From: Cerasicoccus maritimus
GTDB taxonomy: Bacteria; Verrucomicrobiota; Verrucomicrobiia; Opitutales; Cerasicoccaceae
Assembly (NCBI GenBank): GCA_031296935.1
Contig: JAVDPD010000004.1
Location: 62,001-126,000 of the forward strand
Length of the DNA stretch: 64,000 nt
Direction of reading: 5' to 3'
The first letter of the stretch is position 1. Each line of letters opens with the position of its first letter. A program made the translations under genes and the position numbers. Positions 20,042-28,726 of this stretch are shown here, one piece after another. The notes beneath the pieces are model-generated. The model saw only the letters and a list, made by a program, of their open reading frames with translations, ran no database searches and was not told the origin of the DNA.

Positions 20042-20859
20042 AGTAGTTCCTTCGTTGAGGTTGGAGTGGTGGTGAATTTGACTGGCGCGAAGCGGAATTG
20101 ATCCTCCGTCGGCAGGATAAAGGCGTAGCCCTGCGCGCTGAGGCTCTCCAGCACGCCGGCAATGGCGGCCAGGCGGACGTTTCCCGCAACCTCGGGCCCC
20201 TCGTGCATGAGGATGATCGCGCCGGGGCGGGCCCGGTTGGCGACGTGGCGGATGATGGCCTGCGGGTCGCGGCCCAAGCCATCCCCACTGCGAATTGTCC
20301 AAGCCACGCAATGTAATTTGCGCGCCTTGAGGATGCCATTGAGCCAAAGGTTTTTAATGCCGACGGCCGGCCGAAAAAGGGTCACCTCGCCACGGGTTGC
20401 TTCGAGGAAGGGCAACGCGCGGTCGATCTCGGCCGCGGCGGCGCGGGGACCCATTCTCCAGAATGAAAAGCGCGGGTGCGAATAGGTGTGGCAGCCGAGC
20501 TCGTGGCCGGCGTCGCGGATCTGCTGGACCAGCTCCGGGTAGTGCGCGGCGCGTTCGCCAATGAGGAAAAACGTGGCGCGGGCCTGGTGCTTCGCCAACA
20601 GCTCCAGCAGGCGTGGGGTGTCTTCCGGATCGGGCCCGTCATCGATGGTCAGCCAAACGGCTGGTTGTTGCCCAGAGTCAAAAGCTGTCACGACATCGCA
20701 CACGCCTTGCCACTGCGGAATGACCAGGTGCGCCACAGCAAGGCCGCCGCCACACAGAAAGAATACCGTCCAGCCGAGCAATGGCATATGCGCGCCCCAG
20801 ACGATCAAAAGTCCAGTCAGCTTAAGCCCAATACACGCTGCCAAGAGCCGCCCTTTCAT
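20032..20859 (-). CDS. Membrane-anchored polysaccharide deacetylase (NodB domain)
   Basis: A 275-residue protein with two N-terminal hydrophobic segments (about 8-24 and 28-48) and a NodB homology domain outside or at the membrane. The metal/catalytic motifs are TIDDGPD (D73, D74), HTYSHP (H124, H128), the RPAVG motif near residue 165 and the late ILMHEG. It removes N- or O-acetyl groups from a polysaccharide, peptidoglycan or an N-acetyl-sugar lipid. Its stop overlaps the start of gnd, and a PAP2-family phosphatase gene lies 9 bp upstream on the same strand. The PAP2 neighbour suggests work on a lipid-linked glycan, but that is inference. Confidence 0.87.
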   Translation of the reverse strand: MKGRLLAACIGLKLTGLLIVWGAHMPLLGWTVFFLCGGGLAVAHLVIPQWQGVCDVVTAFDSGQQPAVWLTIDDGPDPEDTPRLLELLAKHQARATFFLIGERAAHYPELVQQIRDAGHELGCHTYSHPRFSFWRMGPRAAAAEIDRALPFLEATRGEVTLFRPAVGIKNLWLNGILKARKLHCVAWTIRSGDGLGRDPQAIIRHVANRARPGAIILMHEGPEVAGNVRLAAIAGVLESLSAQGYAFILPTEDQFRFAPVKFTTTPTSTKELLCN

Positions 20860-20868
20860 AGCACGGAG

Positions 20869-21516
20869 CTAGAGTGCCACCCGAGCCCGACGCACACAAT
20901 ACATATTTATGGCAAATACCATCACGCCAAGCAGAACGCCAAGGGCGACGTCGATGAAAACGTGCTGCTTGGTCGTCATAGTCGACACGACGATAGCCAG
21001 CCCCCAGACGATGTTAAGCGCATGCAACCAGCCTGGGCCTTTGACCACACGCAGCATCCATGTGGTCCACAGCGCGGCAAGCACCGTGTAGCTAACGTGC
21101 ATCGAGGGGCAGGCATTACCGGCCATCTCCTCGCCTTTCATGAAGGAGAGCCACGCGGGGTATTGGTCCCAATCGATGTCAAAAGGCGGCGCCATCGTCG
21201 GGTAGCCCACAAAAACACCCAGCCCAATGATCGCCATAAGCAAGGCGCCGAGAAAATAATTCCAAAGCACTTGCCGTGCGCCCATGAAGACCGTCGGAAT
21301 GCATATGTATATCCAAAGTGAAAAGTAGACCCAGGTGGTCCACGGCAAGAGCGGAGCCCAGTGATCTGGCGTCATCAGCGGCATGACGCGGACCGGGAAG
21401 AGCGGGTTACGCATCACGTAAAAATAAACGACCATGAAAAGCGTGATCGCCATCGTCTCCCCAATAGCCTTTAGCCAAAAATGGGCCACAAGGCGTTGTT
21501 TCCAGCTCATCGACAT
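20869..21516 (-). CDS. PAP2-superfamily membrane phosphatase
   Basis: A 215-residue polytopic membrane protein with about six hydrophobic segments. The PAP2_3-type (Aur1/Ipt1-like) active-site motifs are CPSMHVSYTVL (residues about 136-146) and TKQHVFIDV (about 182-190), giving the two histidines and the aspartate of the phosphatase site facing outside. Such enzymes dephosphorylate phosphatidate or isoprenyl phosphates, or transfer phospho-head groups. It begins at MSMSWKQR and is the first gene of a minus-strand trio with the deacetylase and gnd. Substrate not determinable. Confidence 0.82.
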   Translation of the reverse strand: MSMSWKQRLVAHFWLKAIGETMAITLFMVVYFYVMRNPLFPVRVMPLMTPDHWAPLLPWTTWVYFSLWIYICIPTVFMGARQVLWNYFLGALLMAIIGLGVFVGYPTMAPPFDIDWDQYPAWLSFMKGEEMAGNACPSMHVSYTVLAALWTTWMLRVVKGPGWLHALNIVWGLAIVVSTMTTKQHVFIDVALGVLLGVMVFAINMYCVRRARVAL

Positions 21517-21800
21517 CGCCGCTTAGCACGGACGAATTTGGGCGAACTGACAACCCGTATTCTTGCCAACAGGCCAGTGCACAGCACAAAAGTTTGCGCT
21601 ACATTCCACAAATTGCCTCTAAAATGCACCAAAAATGGCATAAAAGTACTGTTTTACGAAAAGGCAAACCGCCAAAAATCTCCACATGTCGCTGATTACC
21701 AATGGCTTACATCCAATCAAACCCAAATAGTAACCGGAGGACGCCCTTCGGCCCGACAATTTCGTTGCCACTGCTATCTCTGAACGTAATAAAGCCTGAC

Positions 21801-22439
21801 ATGCTCCGATTTGCCGAAGAAATTACCCTGCTTGCCTTGAACGATGAAACCGGCGTCATGCACCGTAATGTGCCCCGCCGCGCTTTTGATTACGCGATCG
21901 CCGGTGCGCTCATGATGGAACTGGCCTTCATCAACCAGATCGACACCGACACGGAAAATCTGATCCTCATCGACACCAAGCCGACCAGCGATCCGCTGCT
22001 CGATGAAGCGTTGTCGATCATTAGCGGGCTCGGCGCACAGCCCAGTATCGTCGCCACCATCGAAGCACTCGCAGCCAAAGCCGAGCACTTCGAGCCGCGC
22101 ATCTTCGCGGGCCTTGTCCACAAGGGCATCCTGGAGGAGCGCGAAAAGAAGTTTCTGTGGATTAAGGGCGAGCGAACCTACCCCATGATCGATGGTAAGG
22201 AGGAAACCGAGGTGCGCACCCGCATCCGCATGACAATCCTCGCCGAAGGTGCAATCCCCGATCCGCGCGACGTGGCAATCATCGCACTCATGGAGGCGAC
22301 CAAGCTTTACCGCGTGATCTTCATCAACGACGAGCTCAGCCACTGCCGTAAAAAGATCAGCCAGTTTGCCAAGATGGACTTTATCGGCCAGGGCATCACC
22401 GAGGCGCTCGCCAAGGCCGCGGACATCCGCGACGAATAG
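21801..22439 (+). CDS. GOLPH3/Vps74-like (GPP34 domain) protein
   Basis: About 212 residues from the ATG at 21801; the open frame begins at 21702, but the GPP34 fold starts at MLRFAEEITLLALNDETG. The strand-helix pattern LLALNDETG...RRAFDYAIAGALMMEL.....ID and the closing RVIFINDE region are characteristic. Eukaryotic members bind phosphatidylinositol 4-phosphate at the Golgi; bacterial members are common in Actinobacteria and scattered elsewhere with no settled role. It is probably cytoplasmic and membrane-peripheral. A stand-alone gene. Confidence 0.75.
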   Translation: MLRFAEEITLLALNDETGVMHRNVPRRAFDYAIAGALMMELAFINQIDTDTENLILIDTKPTSDPLLDEALSIISGLGAQPSIVATIEALAAKAEHFEPRIFAGLVHKGILEEREKKFLWIKGERTYPMIDGKEETEVRTRIRMTILAEGAIPDPRDVAIIALMEATKLYRVIFINDELSHCRKKISQFAKMDFIGQGITEALAKAADIRDE

Positions 22440-22523
22440 CCTATTTGTCGGCTCGCCCCAAGCCAATGCCCCCAGCGTTTCTCACTTGCGGGAGCAGATT
22501 TTAAGAGACAACATCATACCGCT

Positions 22524-23303
22524 ATGACAGCTCGTGACTTGCAACTGATTCATACGCGCAGCTTCTGTGCGGGTCTATTTGCACTAACACTGTTGGTGCT
22601 GGGGACGCCGCTTCGTGCCGGAACCGAAATTAACCGACAACGCAGTGCGCACTTTGAGCGCGAGATCGTCAAGACAGTCGAGGCCGATTACCTACTGTAT
22701 CTGCCAGAGGGCTACGAAGAGGAACCCGCCAAGAAGTGGCCGCTCATGATCTTCCTGCATGGTTCCGGCGAACGAGGCAACAACCTGAAAAAAGTCGCCT
22801 GCCACGGCCCGCCCAAGCTGGTCGAGAAGGGCAAGGAATTCCCCATGATCATAGTCTCCCCCCAGTGCCCACACGGCGGTTGGTGGAGCGTGGAGATGCT
22901 CAACGCTTTCTACGACGACATCATGGAAACTTACCGCGTCGATCCAGACCGAGTCTACCTGACCGGCATTAGCATGGGCGGCAACGGCACTTGGAATTGG
23001 GCCGTGAACAACCCTGAGAAATTCGCCGCCATTGCGCCGGTATGCGGCTGGGGCCCTGATGTGAATTACGCTGCGCTCAAGGATATGCCCATCTGGGCAT
23101 TCCATGGTGACGAAGACCAAGCAGTGGAGTTATCTAAAGGCCAAAAAGCAATCGACGCAGTCGCCGAAGCCGGCGGCGAACCGGAATTTACTGTCTATGA
23201 GGGCGTGGGCCACAACTCCTGGGACCCCACCTACAGCAACGACGCCCTCTACGACTGGATGCTCTCCCACTCACGCGAAGAACGCGTGAAGGTGGAGGAT
23301 TAG
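22524..23303 (+). CDS. Secreted alpha/beta-hydrolase (esterase/prolyl-oligopeptidase-like)
   Basis: A 259-residue protein with an N-terminal signal sequence (hydrophobic residues about 14-30, cut near PLRAG). The core is an alpha/beta hydrolase: HGSGERG at the oxyanion strand, nucleophile elbow GISMGG (Ser near residue 151), acid Asp in FHGDEDQAV and His in GVGHNSWD near residue 231. It resembles the PHB-depolymerase/phospholipase-carboxylesterase group often used to remove ester groups from plant or algal polysaccharides. The substrate is not evident. It is convergent with mobA, with a hairpin between. Confidence 0.85.
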   Translation: MTARDLQLIHTRSFCAGLFALTLLVLGTPLRAGTEINRQRSAHFEREIVKTVEADYLLYLPEGYEEEPAKKWPLMIFLHGSGERGNNLKKVACHGPPKLVEKGKEFPMIIVSPQCPHGGWWSVEMLNAFYDDIMETYRVDPDRVYLTGISMGGNGTWNWAVNNPEKFAAIAPVCGWGPDVNYAALKDMPIWAFHGDEDQAVELSKGQKAIDAVAEAGGEPEFTVYEGVGHNSWDPTYSNDALYDWMLSHSREERVKVED

Positions 23304-23304
23304 C

Positions 23305-23321
23305 TAGCGCGAGGCGCGCTA
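23305..23321. terminator. Hairpin between convergent esterase and mobA genes
   Basis: TAGCGCG, loop AGG, CGCGCTA: a perfect seven-base-pair stem in the 18-bp gap between two convergent stop codons. It lacks a long T tract, so the terminator role is plausible, not certain. Confidence 0.45.
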
Positions 23322-23918
23322 CTACCGCCCGCCGAGAAAACGCGTTTGCGCGGCCAGGTAGTCATCGGCCGTCACAATACAATCCAGCTGAGTCGGGTCC
23401 TTCGGAGCGACCATCTGGACGGCGTCCCCCTGCTCTTGCAAAATACGCTTGGGCGAGCGCTCGCCAGATTTGGCGGCGTTGAGCAAGCTGGCCTTGAACT
23501 TGTTTTCGTAAATCGTGCAGAGCGGCTCAGGCTCACCGCTGGGCGTCTTAAAACAGGTGGCTAACTTCTCCTTGTCGCGAGCAGCGATGATTTCCTTGAT
23601 CGTAAAGACGTTGATGAAGGGCATGTCGACGCCCAGCACGAGCCAATCTTTGTCCCGGTGGTAAAAGAAGGCAGAAAGGATGCCGCCCAACGGGCCAATC
23701 TCACCCATACGGTCAATGATCGGCTCGGCACCTACCGTGTAATCCTGATCGTCTCGAACGGAGATAAACACCTGCTCGCAGTAGCGCTTGAGCATCCCGA
23801 TGCTGCGATCAAGCTGAAGCTGGCCTTTGTAAACGAGCGTGGCTTTATCGCGTCCAAGACGGCGGCTACGGCCTCCGGCCAATACCAGGCCGTAGAGATT
23901 TTCCTGAACAAATGACAT
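23322..23918 (-). CDS. mobA: Molybdenum cofactor guanylyltransferase MobA
   Basis: A 198-residue nucleotidyltransferase that joins GMP to molybdopterin to make the guanine dinucleotide form of the cofactor. The signature LAGGRSRRLGRDKA (about 13-26) is the GTP-binding loop; VDMPF near residue 98 is the metal-binding aspartate motif; GPLGGILSAF near residue 75 also fits. Length is normal. No other molybdenum cofactor gene is in the window. The start at 23918 (MSFVQENLYGLVLAGG) is consistent with the family. Confidence 0.9.
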   Translation of the reverse strand: MSFVQENLYGLVLAGGRSRRLGRDKATLVYKGQLQLDRSIGMLKRYCEQVFISVRDDQDYTVGAEPIIDRMGEIGPLGGILSAFFYHRDKDWLVLGVDMPFINVFTIKEIIAARDKEKLATCFKTPSGEPEPLCTIYENKFKASLLNAAKSGERSPKRILQEQGDAVQMVAPKDPTQLDCIVTADDYLAAQTRFLGGR

Positions 23919-23927
23919 AGCTTTGGA

Positions 23928-24167
23928 CTAATTCTCGTCAGCCGGGACGATCGCCACGACGTCGAGCTGGGTGAAATCTGGTTTGGATTTATACGAGTTG
24001 AATGCGTCGGCTTCGCTGGCAGCACGTTCCGGGCTAAAATCAGGCAAAACCAGCTGCGCCTCAGCGACTGAAGCTTGAGCTTGGGAATTCTCAGCGCTTT
24101 GGCAACCCGTTTGCCACAGGCTGCCCAAAATCATCACCCCAATGCCAATATTTCGCAAATTGCGCAT
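23928..24167 (-). CDS. Small putative lipoprotein
   Basis: A 79-residue protein with a short signal sequence and a plausible lipobox (LWQTGC, Cys near residue 22), followed by a polar, Ala/Ser/Glu-rich mature part. It lies 9 bp before mobA and 9 bp after the 195-residue secreted protein on the same strand, so the three are probably one transcript. No family recognised. Confidence 0.6.
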   Translation of the reverse strand: MRNLRNIGIGVMILGSLWQTGCQSAENSQAQASVAEAQLVLPDFSPERAASEADAFNSYKSKPDFTQLDVVAIVPADEN

Positions 24168-24176
24168 ACTGACCGG

Positions 24177-24764
24177 CTACTTCGCGACGGTCGGCGCGTG
24201 CTCACTGATGATCGACGATACGAGCTGCTTTTGCCCATCAGTCAGTGTCCCGCTTTTCATCACTGTATTAAGCTGGGCGACCGCACCTTGATAATCCCCC
24301 CCTTGAATCGCCTTAGTCGCGGCGGTCACGGGGCCGGAATCCGGCAGTTGACGCTTGAGCGCGAGTACTTCCACATCGCTACGCAGCGAAGTTGCGAGGC
24401 CCTTCTGCTCGTCAGTCAGTTTGGCGTCCATGAGCTTATTAATGTCTTGCAGCGCAATGTAGTCCTGCTTCTGCGCAAGCGAAGTCATGGAATTGGTCAA
24501 CAATGACTGAAGCTCAGGGTTGCTGCCCAGCAAGGATTGCAACTGCTTGGAAGTATCCACAGCGTTGGCGACCATAGATTGCATCGAGGCAGCCTGCGAC
24601 AGCGTGCTGGCGGCGTCCGATCCGATCGCGTCACTCGCTGCGCTTTCGGCGCTGGATTTTGCCTGTTCAGTCGCCGAGTCTTTGAGGCTATCAAAAAAGC
24701 CTGCGGAGGCGCTGGAAACGCCGAGAGAAAAAACAAGAAGCGTAGTAAGGTATTTCATGGTCAT
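24177..24764 (-). CDS. Secreted Ala/Ser-rich helical protein, unknown function
   Basis: A 195-residue protein with a clear signal peptide (KYLTTLLVFSLGVSSASA, cut before GFFDSL). The mature part is helical and rich in Ala, Ser and Gln, with a SATEQAKSSAESAASDA stretch near residue 35 that could form a coiled coil. No enzymatic motif. The second Met (MKYL) is an alternative start. It is the first gene of a small minus-strand unit with the lipoprotein and mobA. Function unknown; probably periplasmic. Confidence 0.65.
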   Translation of the reverse strand: MTMKYLTTLLVFSLGVSSASAGFFDSLKDSATEQAKSSAESAASDAIGSDAASTLSQAASMQSMVANAVDTSKQLQSLLGSNPELQSLLTNSMTSLAQKQDYIALQDINKLMDAKLTDEQKGLATSLRSDVEVLALKRQLPDSGPVTAATKAIQGGDYQGAVAQLNTVMKSGTLTDGQKQLVSSIISEHAPTVAK

Positions 24765-25051
24765 TTCGAATTGGTTAAGGAAATTAAAGTGTGAAGCAAT
24801 CGAAGTGTAAAATCCAGTAAAAAGCCTTTATTAATGCTGCCTCAAGCTGGGCATTTTTAGACAACAGAGGCTTATATTTAAGAGGATCTACAGGTTAATA
24901 CTTAGCTCAGCCTCCGGGGGCTCACTCCCAGTTATCCCTTTGAGTCTCCCTGATCTAATCAAACCTCTAGATATTTGCATTTCAAGGAGATAGGGAATCC
25001 CCGATCAAGAATAATTTTGTTTTTTCGCGTTACTCGGGCACTATTGAAACC

Positions 25052-25240
25052 ATGAGAAACAAGAAGCCAGACCTGTCAGCACTCAACCACGCTCCGCTTC
25101 ACCAAGCCGTACCGGCCTACACTCGCAGCCACACGGAAGGCACAGGAATGATGAAGCTAAATGGCATAACGTGCACCAGTCAGGATACTGCCCCACGCGG
25201 CGGTCTGTTCCGCCGACTTCTAGGTCGCAAGTCAGCCTAA
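25052..25240 (+). CDS. Small hypothetical ORF (doubtful)
   Basis: A 62-residue ATG frame, basic, with no hydrophobic segment and an RRLLGRKSA tail. It is the only candidate in the 630-bp stretch 24765-25395 between two minus-strand genes. It lacks a clear ribosome binding site and resembles nothing known. The rest of that stretch (24765-25051 and 25241-25395) shows no recognisable gene or repeat. Confidence 0.3.
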   Translation: MRNKKPDLSALNHAPLHQAVPAYTRSHTEGTGMMKLNGITCTSQDTAPRGGLFRRLLGRKSA

Positions 25241-25395
25241 TTGACTCTCCCACGCTTGCGGAATTCGCCAAAGCCCATATCTAATTGGGCACGGTCCAGT
25301 GTAGCTGCCGACTGGACGGCGGTTATTGAAGCGGGCCCAGTCGCACGTCTCCACGCCCAATTGACGATAACTCAGCGCGACAAGTCGCCAAGTGA

Positions 25396-26133
25396 TCATT
25401 CCGAATCGAGGAAAGTTGCGATATCCGGCAGGTGCTTTTCCCAGTGACCACTCGGCAGACGGACCAGCCAGGGATCAGTCGGACGAGTGAGATCGATGGG
25501 CTCCTCGGGCAGGTCGTCCTCGTCGATGTCGAGCAAGTCTATCGCGTCGATATCGTCATCGAAGGCTAGAGAAAGACGGCGCGGCTGTGGTTCAAGAATG
25601 AGCGCAGGGTTCTTCACGCGGCCCTTTTTTACGAGCTCAAAAAGGCATGGGTAGTGGTCTTGCTCGTAGGGTTTCTTAAAGTCGCTGAACCACTTGTTGG
25701 GCACGCCTTCGCGGCGGTCGAGGAGCACGACGTCGGAAAAGTGAATACAGGCACGGTGCCAAAGCTCCAACTTCGGCTGTGCGTGAAGAAGTTGACAATG
25801 AACCACCGTAATGATGCGCGCCAGTGACTCACCGCTGATTTGAAGCCACTCGCCAAAAGCCTCAAGGTAGTCCAACGGGTTGCCGCGTCCGGAGGCGATG
25901 ATGAAGATGGCCTCGGCATCGGCGGGCGCCTGAATGTGGCGCAGTTCTTCGTAAGCGAGCACGCGATTGCTGGCGCGCGCTTCGAGCTGCTCGGTGGCGG
26001 TGGAATCAGATTCGCTGGCATGCTGAGCAACTACGACAACCTCGTCGTCGGCAAAACCGCCTTCGATCAGGTCACGCACGACTCCACGGCGTCCGGCACC
26101 CTCGGCACCCAGAATAAAATACACTTCGGCCAT
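25396..26133 (-). CDS. CobW-like P-loop protein with degenerate Walker A, unknown role
   Basis: About 245 residues from the ATG at 26133; the frame continues 13 codons further. It opens with EVYFILGAEGAGRRGVVRDLI, which looks like a CobW/P47K-type nucleotide-binding strand-loop-helix, but the lysine of GxxxxGK[ST] is replaced (AGRRG), so nucleotide binding is doubtful. The middle part (IFIIASGRGNPLDYLEAF, then ARIITVVHCQLLH and SDVVLLDRREGVPNKW) has the strand order of a GTPase-like fold. The C-terminus is very acidic. Function unknown. Confidence 0.6.
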   Translation of the reverse strand: MAEVYFILGAEGAGRRGVVRDLIEGGFADDEVVVVAQHASESDSTATEQLEARASNRVLAYEELRHIQAPADAEAIFIIASGRGNPLDYLEAFGEWLQISGESLARIITVVHCQLLHAQPKLELWHRACIHFSDVVLLDRREGVPNKWFSDFKKPYEQDHYPCLFELVKKGRVKNPALILEPQPRRLSLAFDDDIDAIDLLDIDEDDLPEEPIDLTRPTDPWLVRLPSGHWEKHLPDIATFLDSE

Positions 26134-26426
26134 GCGGAGCATTCTGGCGTTTGCACCAAAATTACCAAGCATGATTTACGAAGAGTTCGCAGGTTCGTTA
26201 AAGATGACTTACGGACTTTAGATCGACCCGACAAGTTGCTGCACTATCATGCTTATTGCGACTCCGGCAGCCAAAGGGCCAAGCATGGTTACGATTGAGG
26301 CGTATGAATGCGGGGCGCACAGCGAAGATGGCCGCACTTCCTTCGGAGCTTCGCTACGGGTGCGTGCATTTCAGACCCACCGCCGCAAAGCCCGCTTGCT
26401 TTTCCGAACGCACGGCTGTTGACTCC

Positions 26427-27812
26427 ATGCCCATGACCGGGCGCCATCCCCCCGCCAGCTATTCACAACTTCTGTTTGCCGCCTGCGCCATGCTGGTCGC
26501 GGTGTGCCTGCTCGGCGGATGCGCGGACAATGAGCCCGACGATGGCCGCATTCATTTGGATTACTGGGAGGTCTGGAGCGGCTTTGAACGCGATGCGATG
26601 CAGCAGCTCGTTAATGACTTTAACGCCTCGCAGGACCGCATCACCATCAACTTCCTGTCGGTCAGCCAGATGGAGCGTAAGCTCCTGCTGGCCACTGCTG
26701 GCGGCAACCCGCCCGACATCGCTGGCGTGCGCTCAGCCGATATCCCCGTCTTTGCCGAGAACGGCGCGCTAACCCCGCTCAACCGCTACGCCAAGCTTTA
26801 CGGCATTGCGCAGGACGACTACCTGCCCGCCGTGTGGAACATGATCAACCTGCATGACCGCCTCTGGGGGCTGCCCACCACCCCCGGCAACACCGCGCTC
26901 CATTGGAACAAAAAGCTCTTCCGCGAAGCCGGGCTCGACCCCGACACGCCGCCCAAAACCATTGCCGAACTCGAAGCCATCAACGAACAAATCACCCGCT
27001 TCAACGAGCGCGGCGAAATCGAAGTGCTCGGCCACCTGCCCAGCGATCCCGGCTGGTGGCAGGACGCGTGGTGCTACTGGTTTGGCGGGCAGTATTGGGA
27101 TGGCGAGCAGATCACTGCCGACGCCCCGGGCAACATCCGCGCGCTCACGTGGATCGGCACTTACCCCGAGCGCTTTGGCCGCGACAAGTTACTCGCATTT
27201 CAGGACCTGAGCGGCAACTTCGCCTCGCCGCAAAACCCGTTTTTCCAAGGCCGCATCGCCATGCAGATTCAAGGGCCGTGGATGTATAATTTCATCAACA
27301 ACTTTGCGCCTGAAGACTTCGAATGGGGAGTCGCGCCCTTCCCCACGGAGAAGCCCGAAGACTACGGCGTGAACGTTGTCGAAACGAACCTGCTCGTCAT
27401 CCCGCGCGGCGCCAAGCACCCCAACGCGGCGTTCGAATTCATCGCGTGGATGCAGCAGCGCGAGCACATCGAAAAGCTCTGCCTCCTGCAGCGGAAGTTC
27501 TCGCCGCTCATCCAAGTCAGCGACACATTTTACGCCGAGCACCCGAACCCCTACATTAAAATTTACCGCGACCTCGCCGCCGATCCCCGCGCCACCGCCC
27601 GCCCGCCGCTGACCACGATGCACGAATATCAGGCCGACATGAACAACGCCAACAACAGCGTGAGCCGCGCCGTCGCCACGCCCGCCGAGGCCTTGGGTAA
27701 AGTTCAGCAGCGCCAGCAAAAACAGTTCGACCGCATGCAGCGACGGTGGAACCAGGTGAAGGAAACGCGCGAGGCCGAATGGGACGCGCTTGACCAGGAG
27801 GCCGCCCGATGA
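26427..27812 (+). CDS. Sugar ABC transporter substrate-binding lipoprotein (family 1)
   Basis: About 461 residues from the ATG at 26427, with a signal sequence and lipobox CLLGGC (Cys near residue 32). The mature part is a family 1 extracellular solute-binding protein: IHLDYWEVWSGFERDAMQQLVNDFN at the start, GGNPPDIAGVRSADIPVFAENGAL near residue 100, PTTPGNTALHWNK near 150 and the late GAKHPNAAFEFIAWM. It captures an oligosaccharide or sugar. Its stop overlaps the start of the first permease gene by 4 bp (ATGA), so the three genes form one operon. The long upstream part of the open frame is not conserved. Confidence 0.9.
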   Translation: MPMTGRHPPASYSQLLFAACAMLVAVCLLGGCADNEPDDGRIHLDYWEVWSGFERDAMQQLVNDFNASQDRITINFLSVSQMERKLLLATAGGNPPDIAGVRSADIPVFAENGALTPLNRYAKLYGIAQDDYLPAVWNMINLHDRLWGLPTTPGNTALHWNKKLFREAGLDPDTPPKTIAELEAINEQITRFNERGEIEVLGHLPSDPGWWQDAWCYWFGGQYWDGEQITADAPGNIRALTWIGTYPERFGRDKLLAFQDLSGNFASPQNPFFQGRIAMQIQGPWMYNFINNFAPEDFEWGVAPFPTEKPEDYGVNVVETNLLVIPRGAKHPNAAFEFIAWMQQREHIEKLCLLQRKFSPLIQVSDTFYAEHPNPYIKIYRDLAADPRATARPPLTTMHEYQADMNNANNSVSRAVATPAEALGKVQQRQQKQFDRMQRRWNQVKETREAEWDALDQEAAR

Positions 27813-28726
27813 CCGGCCGCGAAAAACGCAACCTGCGCCTGGGCCTGCTCTTCATCAGCCCGTGGTTGACCGGCTTCCTGCTGATGTCGCTCTACCCACT
27901 GGTCAGTTCGTTCGCGCTGTCGTTTACGGACTACTCGACCTTGTCGAAGCCAGTCTTCATCGGCGGCGAAAACTATGCCGACATGGCCGTCGATAAACTC
28001 TTCTGGCAGTCCATTTGGAATACCGCCTACTTCGCCGCAATCAGCATTCCGCTCAACCTCGGCATCGCGCTTTTCCTAGCCATCCTGCTCAACTTCGATC
28101 TGCCGGGTAAAAAGATTTTCCGCACAATTTACTTCCTCCCGTCGCTCGTGCCCATGGTCTGTCTCGCGGTGCTGTGGCAATGGATGCTCAATGGCCGCAT
28201 CGGGCTCATCAACAATGCGCTGCGGCCGTTCACGGATTTTCTCAACGGCGCATTCGGCACGAACTTCATGCCCCCGAACTGGCTGGCCGACCCTGCCTAC
28301 GCGAAGCTCGGGCTGATCCTCGCGGGCGCGTGGGGCGTCGGCAACATGGTCGTCATTTTCCTCGCCGGCTTGCAGGATGTGCCGCGCGCGCTTTACGAAG
28401 CCGCCGACCTCGACGGGGCGAACTTCTGGCAGAAAACACGCCACGTGACTCTGCCCATCATCTCGCCCGTCATTTACTTTAACGGCATCATGTCGCTCAT
28501 TGGTTCGTTCCAGGTTTTCGCCGTCCCTTACGTGATGACGGGTGGTGGCGAAGGCCCCGGCCGCTCGATGCTTTTTGCGGCAACGTATATTTTCAACAAG
28601 ACCTTCCGCAGCCTCAGCATGGGCTACGCGTGCGCCATTTCGCTGGTGCTGTTCTTGATCATCCTCGGGCTCACCCTGGCGGCGACGAAGCTCTCCGAGC
28701 GCCACATCCACTACGAAGGCAAATGA
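27809..28726 (+). CDS. Sugar ABC transporter permease (MalF/UgpA type)
   Basis: A 305-residue inner-membrane permease with six predicted transmembrane helices. The cytoplasmic EAA loop, which contacts the ATPase, is YEAADLDGANFWQKTRHVTLP (about 193-213). The N-terminus GLLFISPWLTGFLLMSLYPL is typical of the group. It overlaps both neighbours by 4 bp (ATGA junctions) and is translated between the binding protein and the second permease. No ATP-binding subunit is encoded nearby, so a shared MsmK/MalK-like ATPase from elsewhere is likely. Confidence 0.92.
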   Translation: MTGREKRNLRLGLLFISPWLTGFLLMSLYPLVSSFALSFTDYSTLSKPVFIGGENYADMAVDKLFWQSIWNTAYFAAISIPLNLGIALFLAILLNFDLPGKKIFRTIYFLPSLVPMVCLAVLWQWMLNGRIGLINNALRPFTDFLNGAFGTNFMPPNWLADPAYAKLGLILAGAWGVGNMVVIFLAGLQDVPRALYEAADLDGANFWQKTRHVTLPIISPVIYFNGIMSLIGSFQVFAVPYVMTGGGEGPGRSMLFAATYIFNKTFRSLSMGYACAISLVLFLIILGLTLAATKLSERHIHYEGK

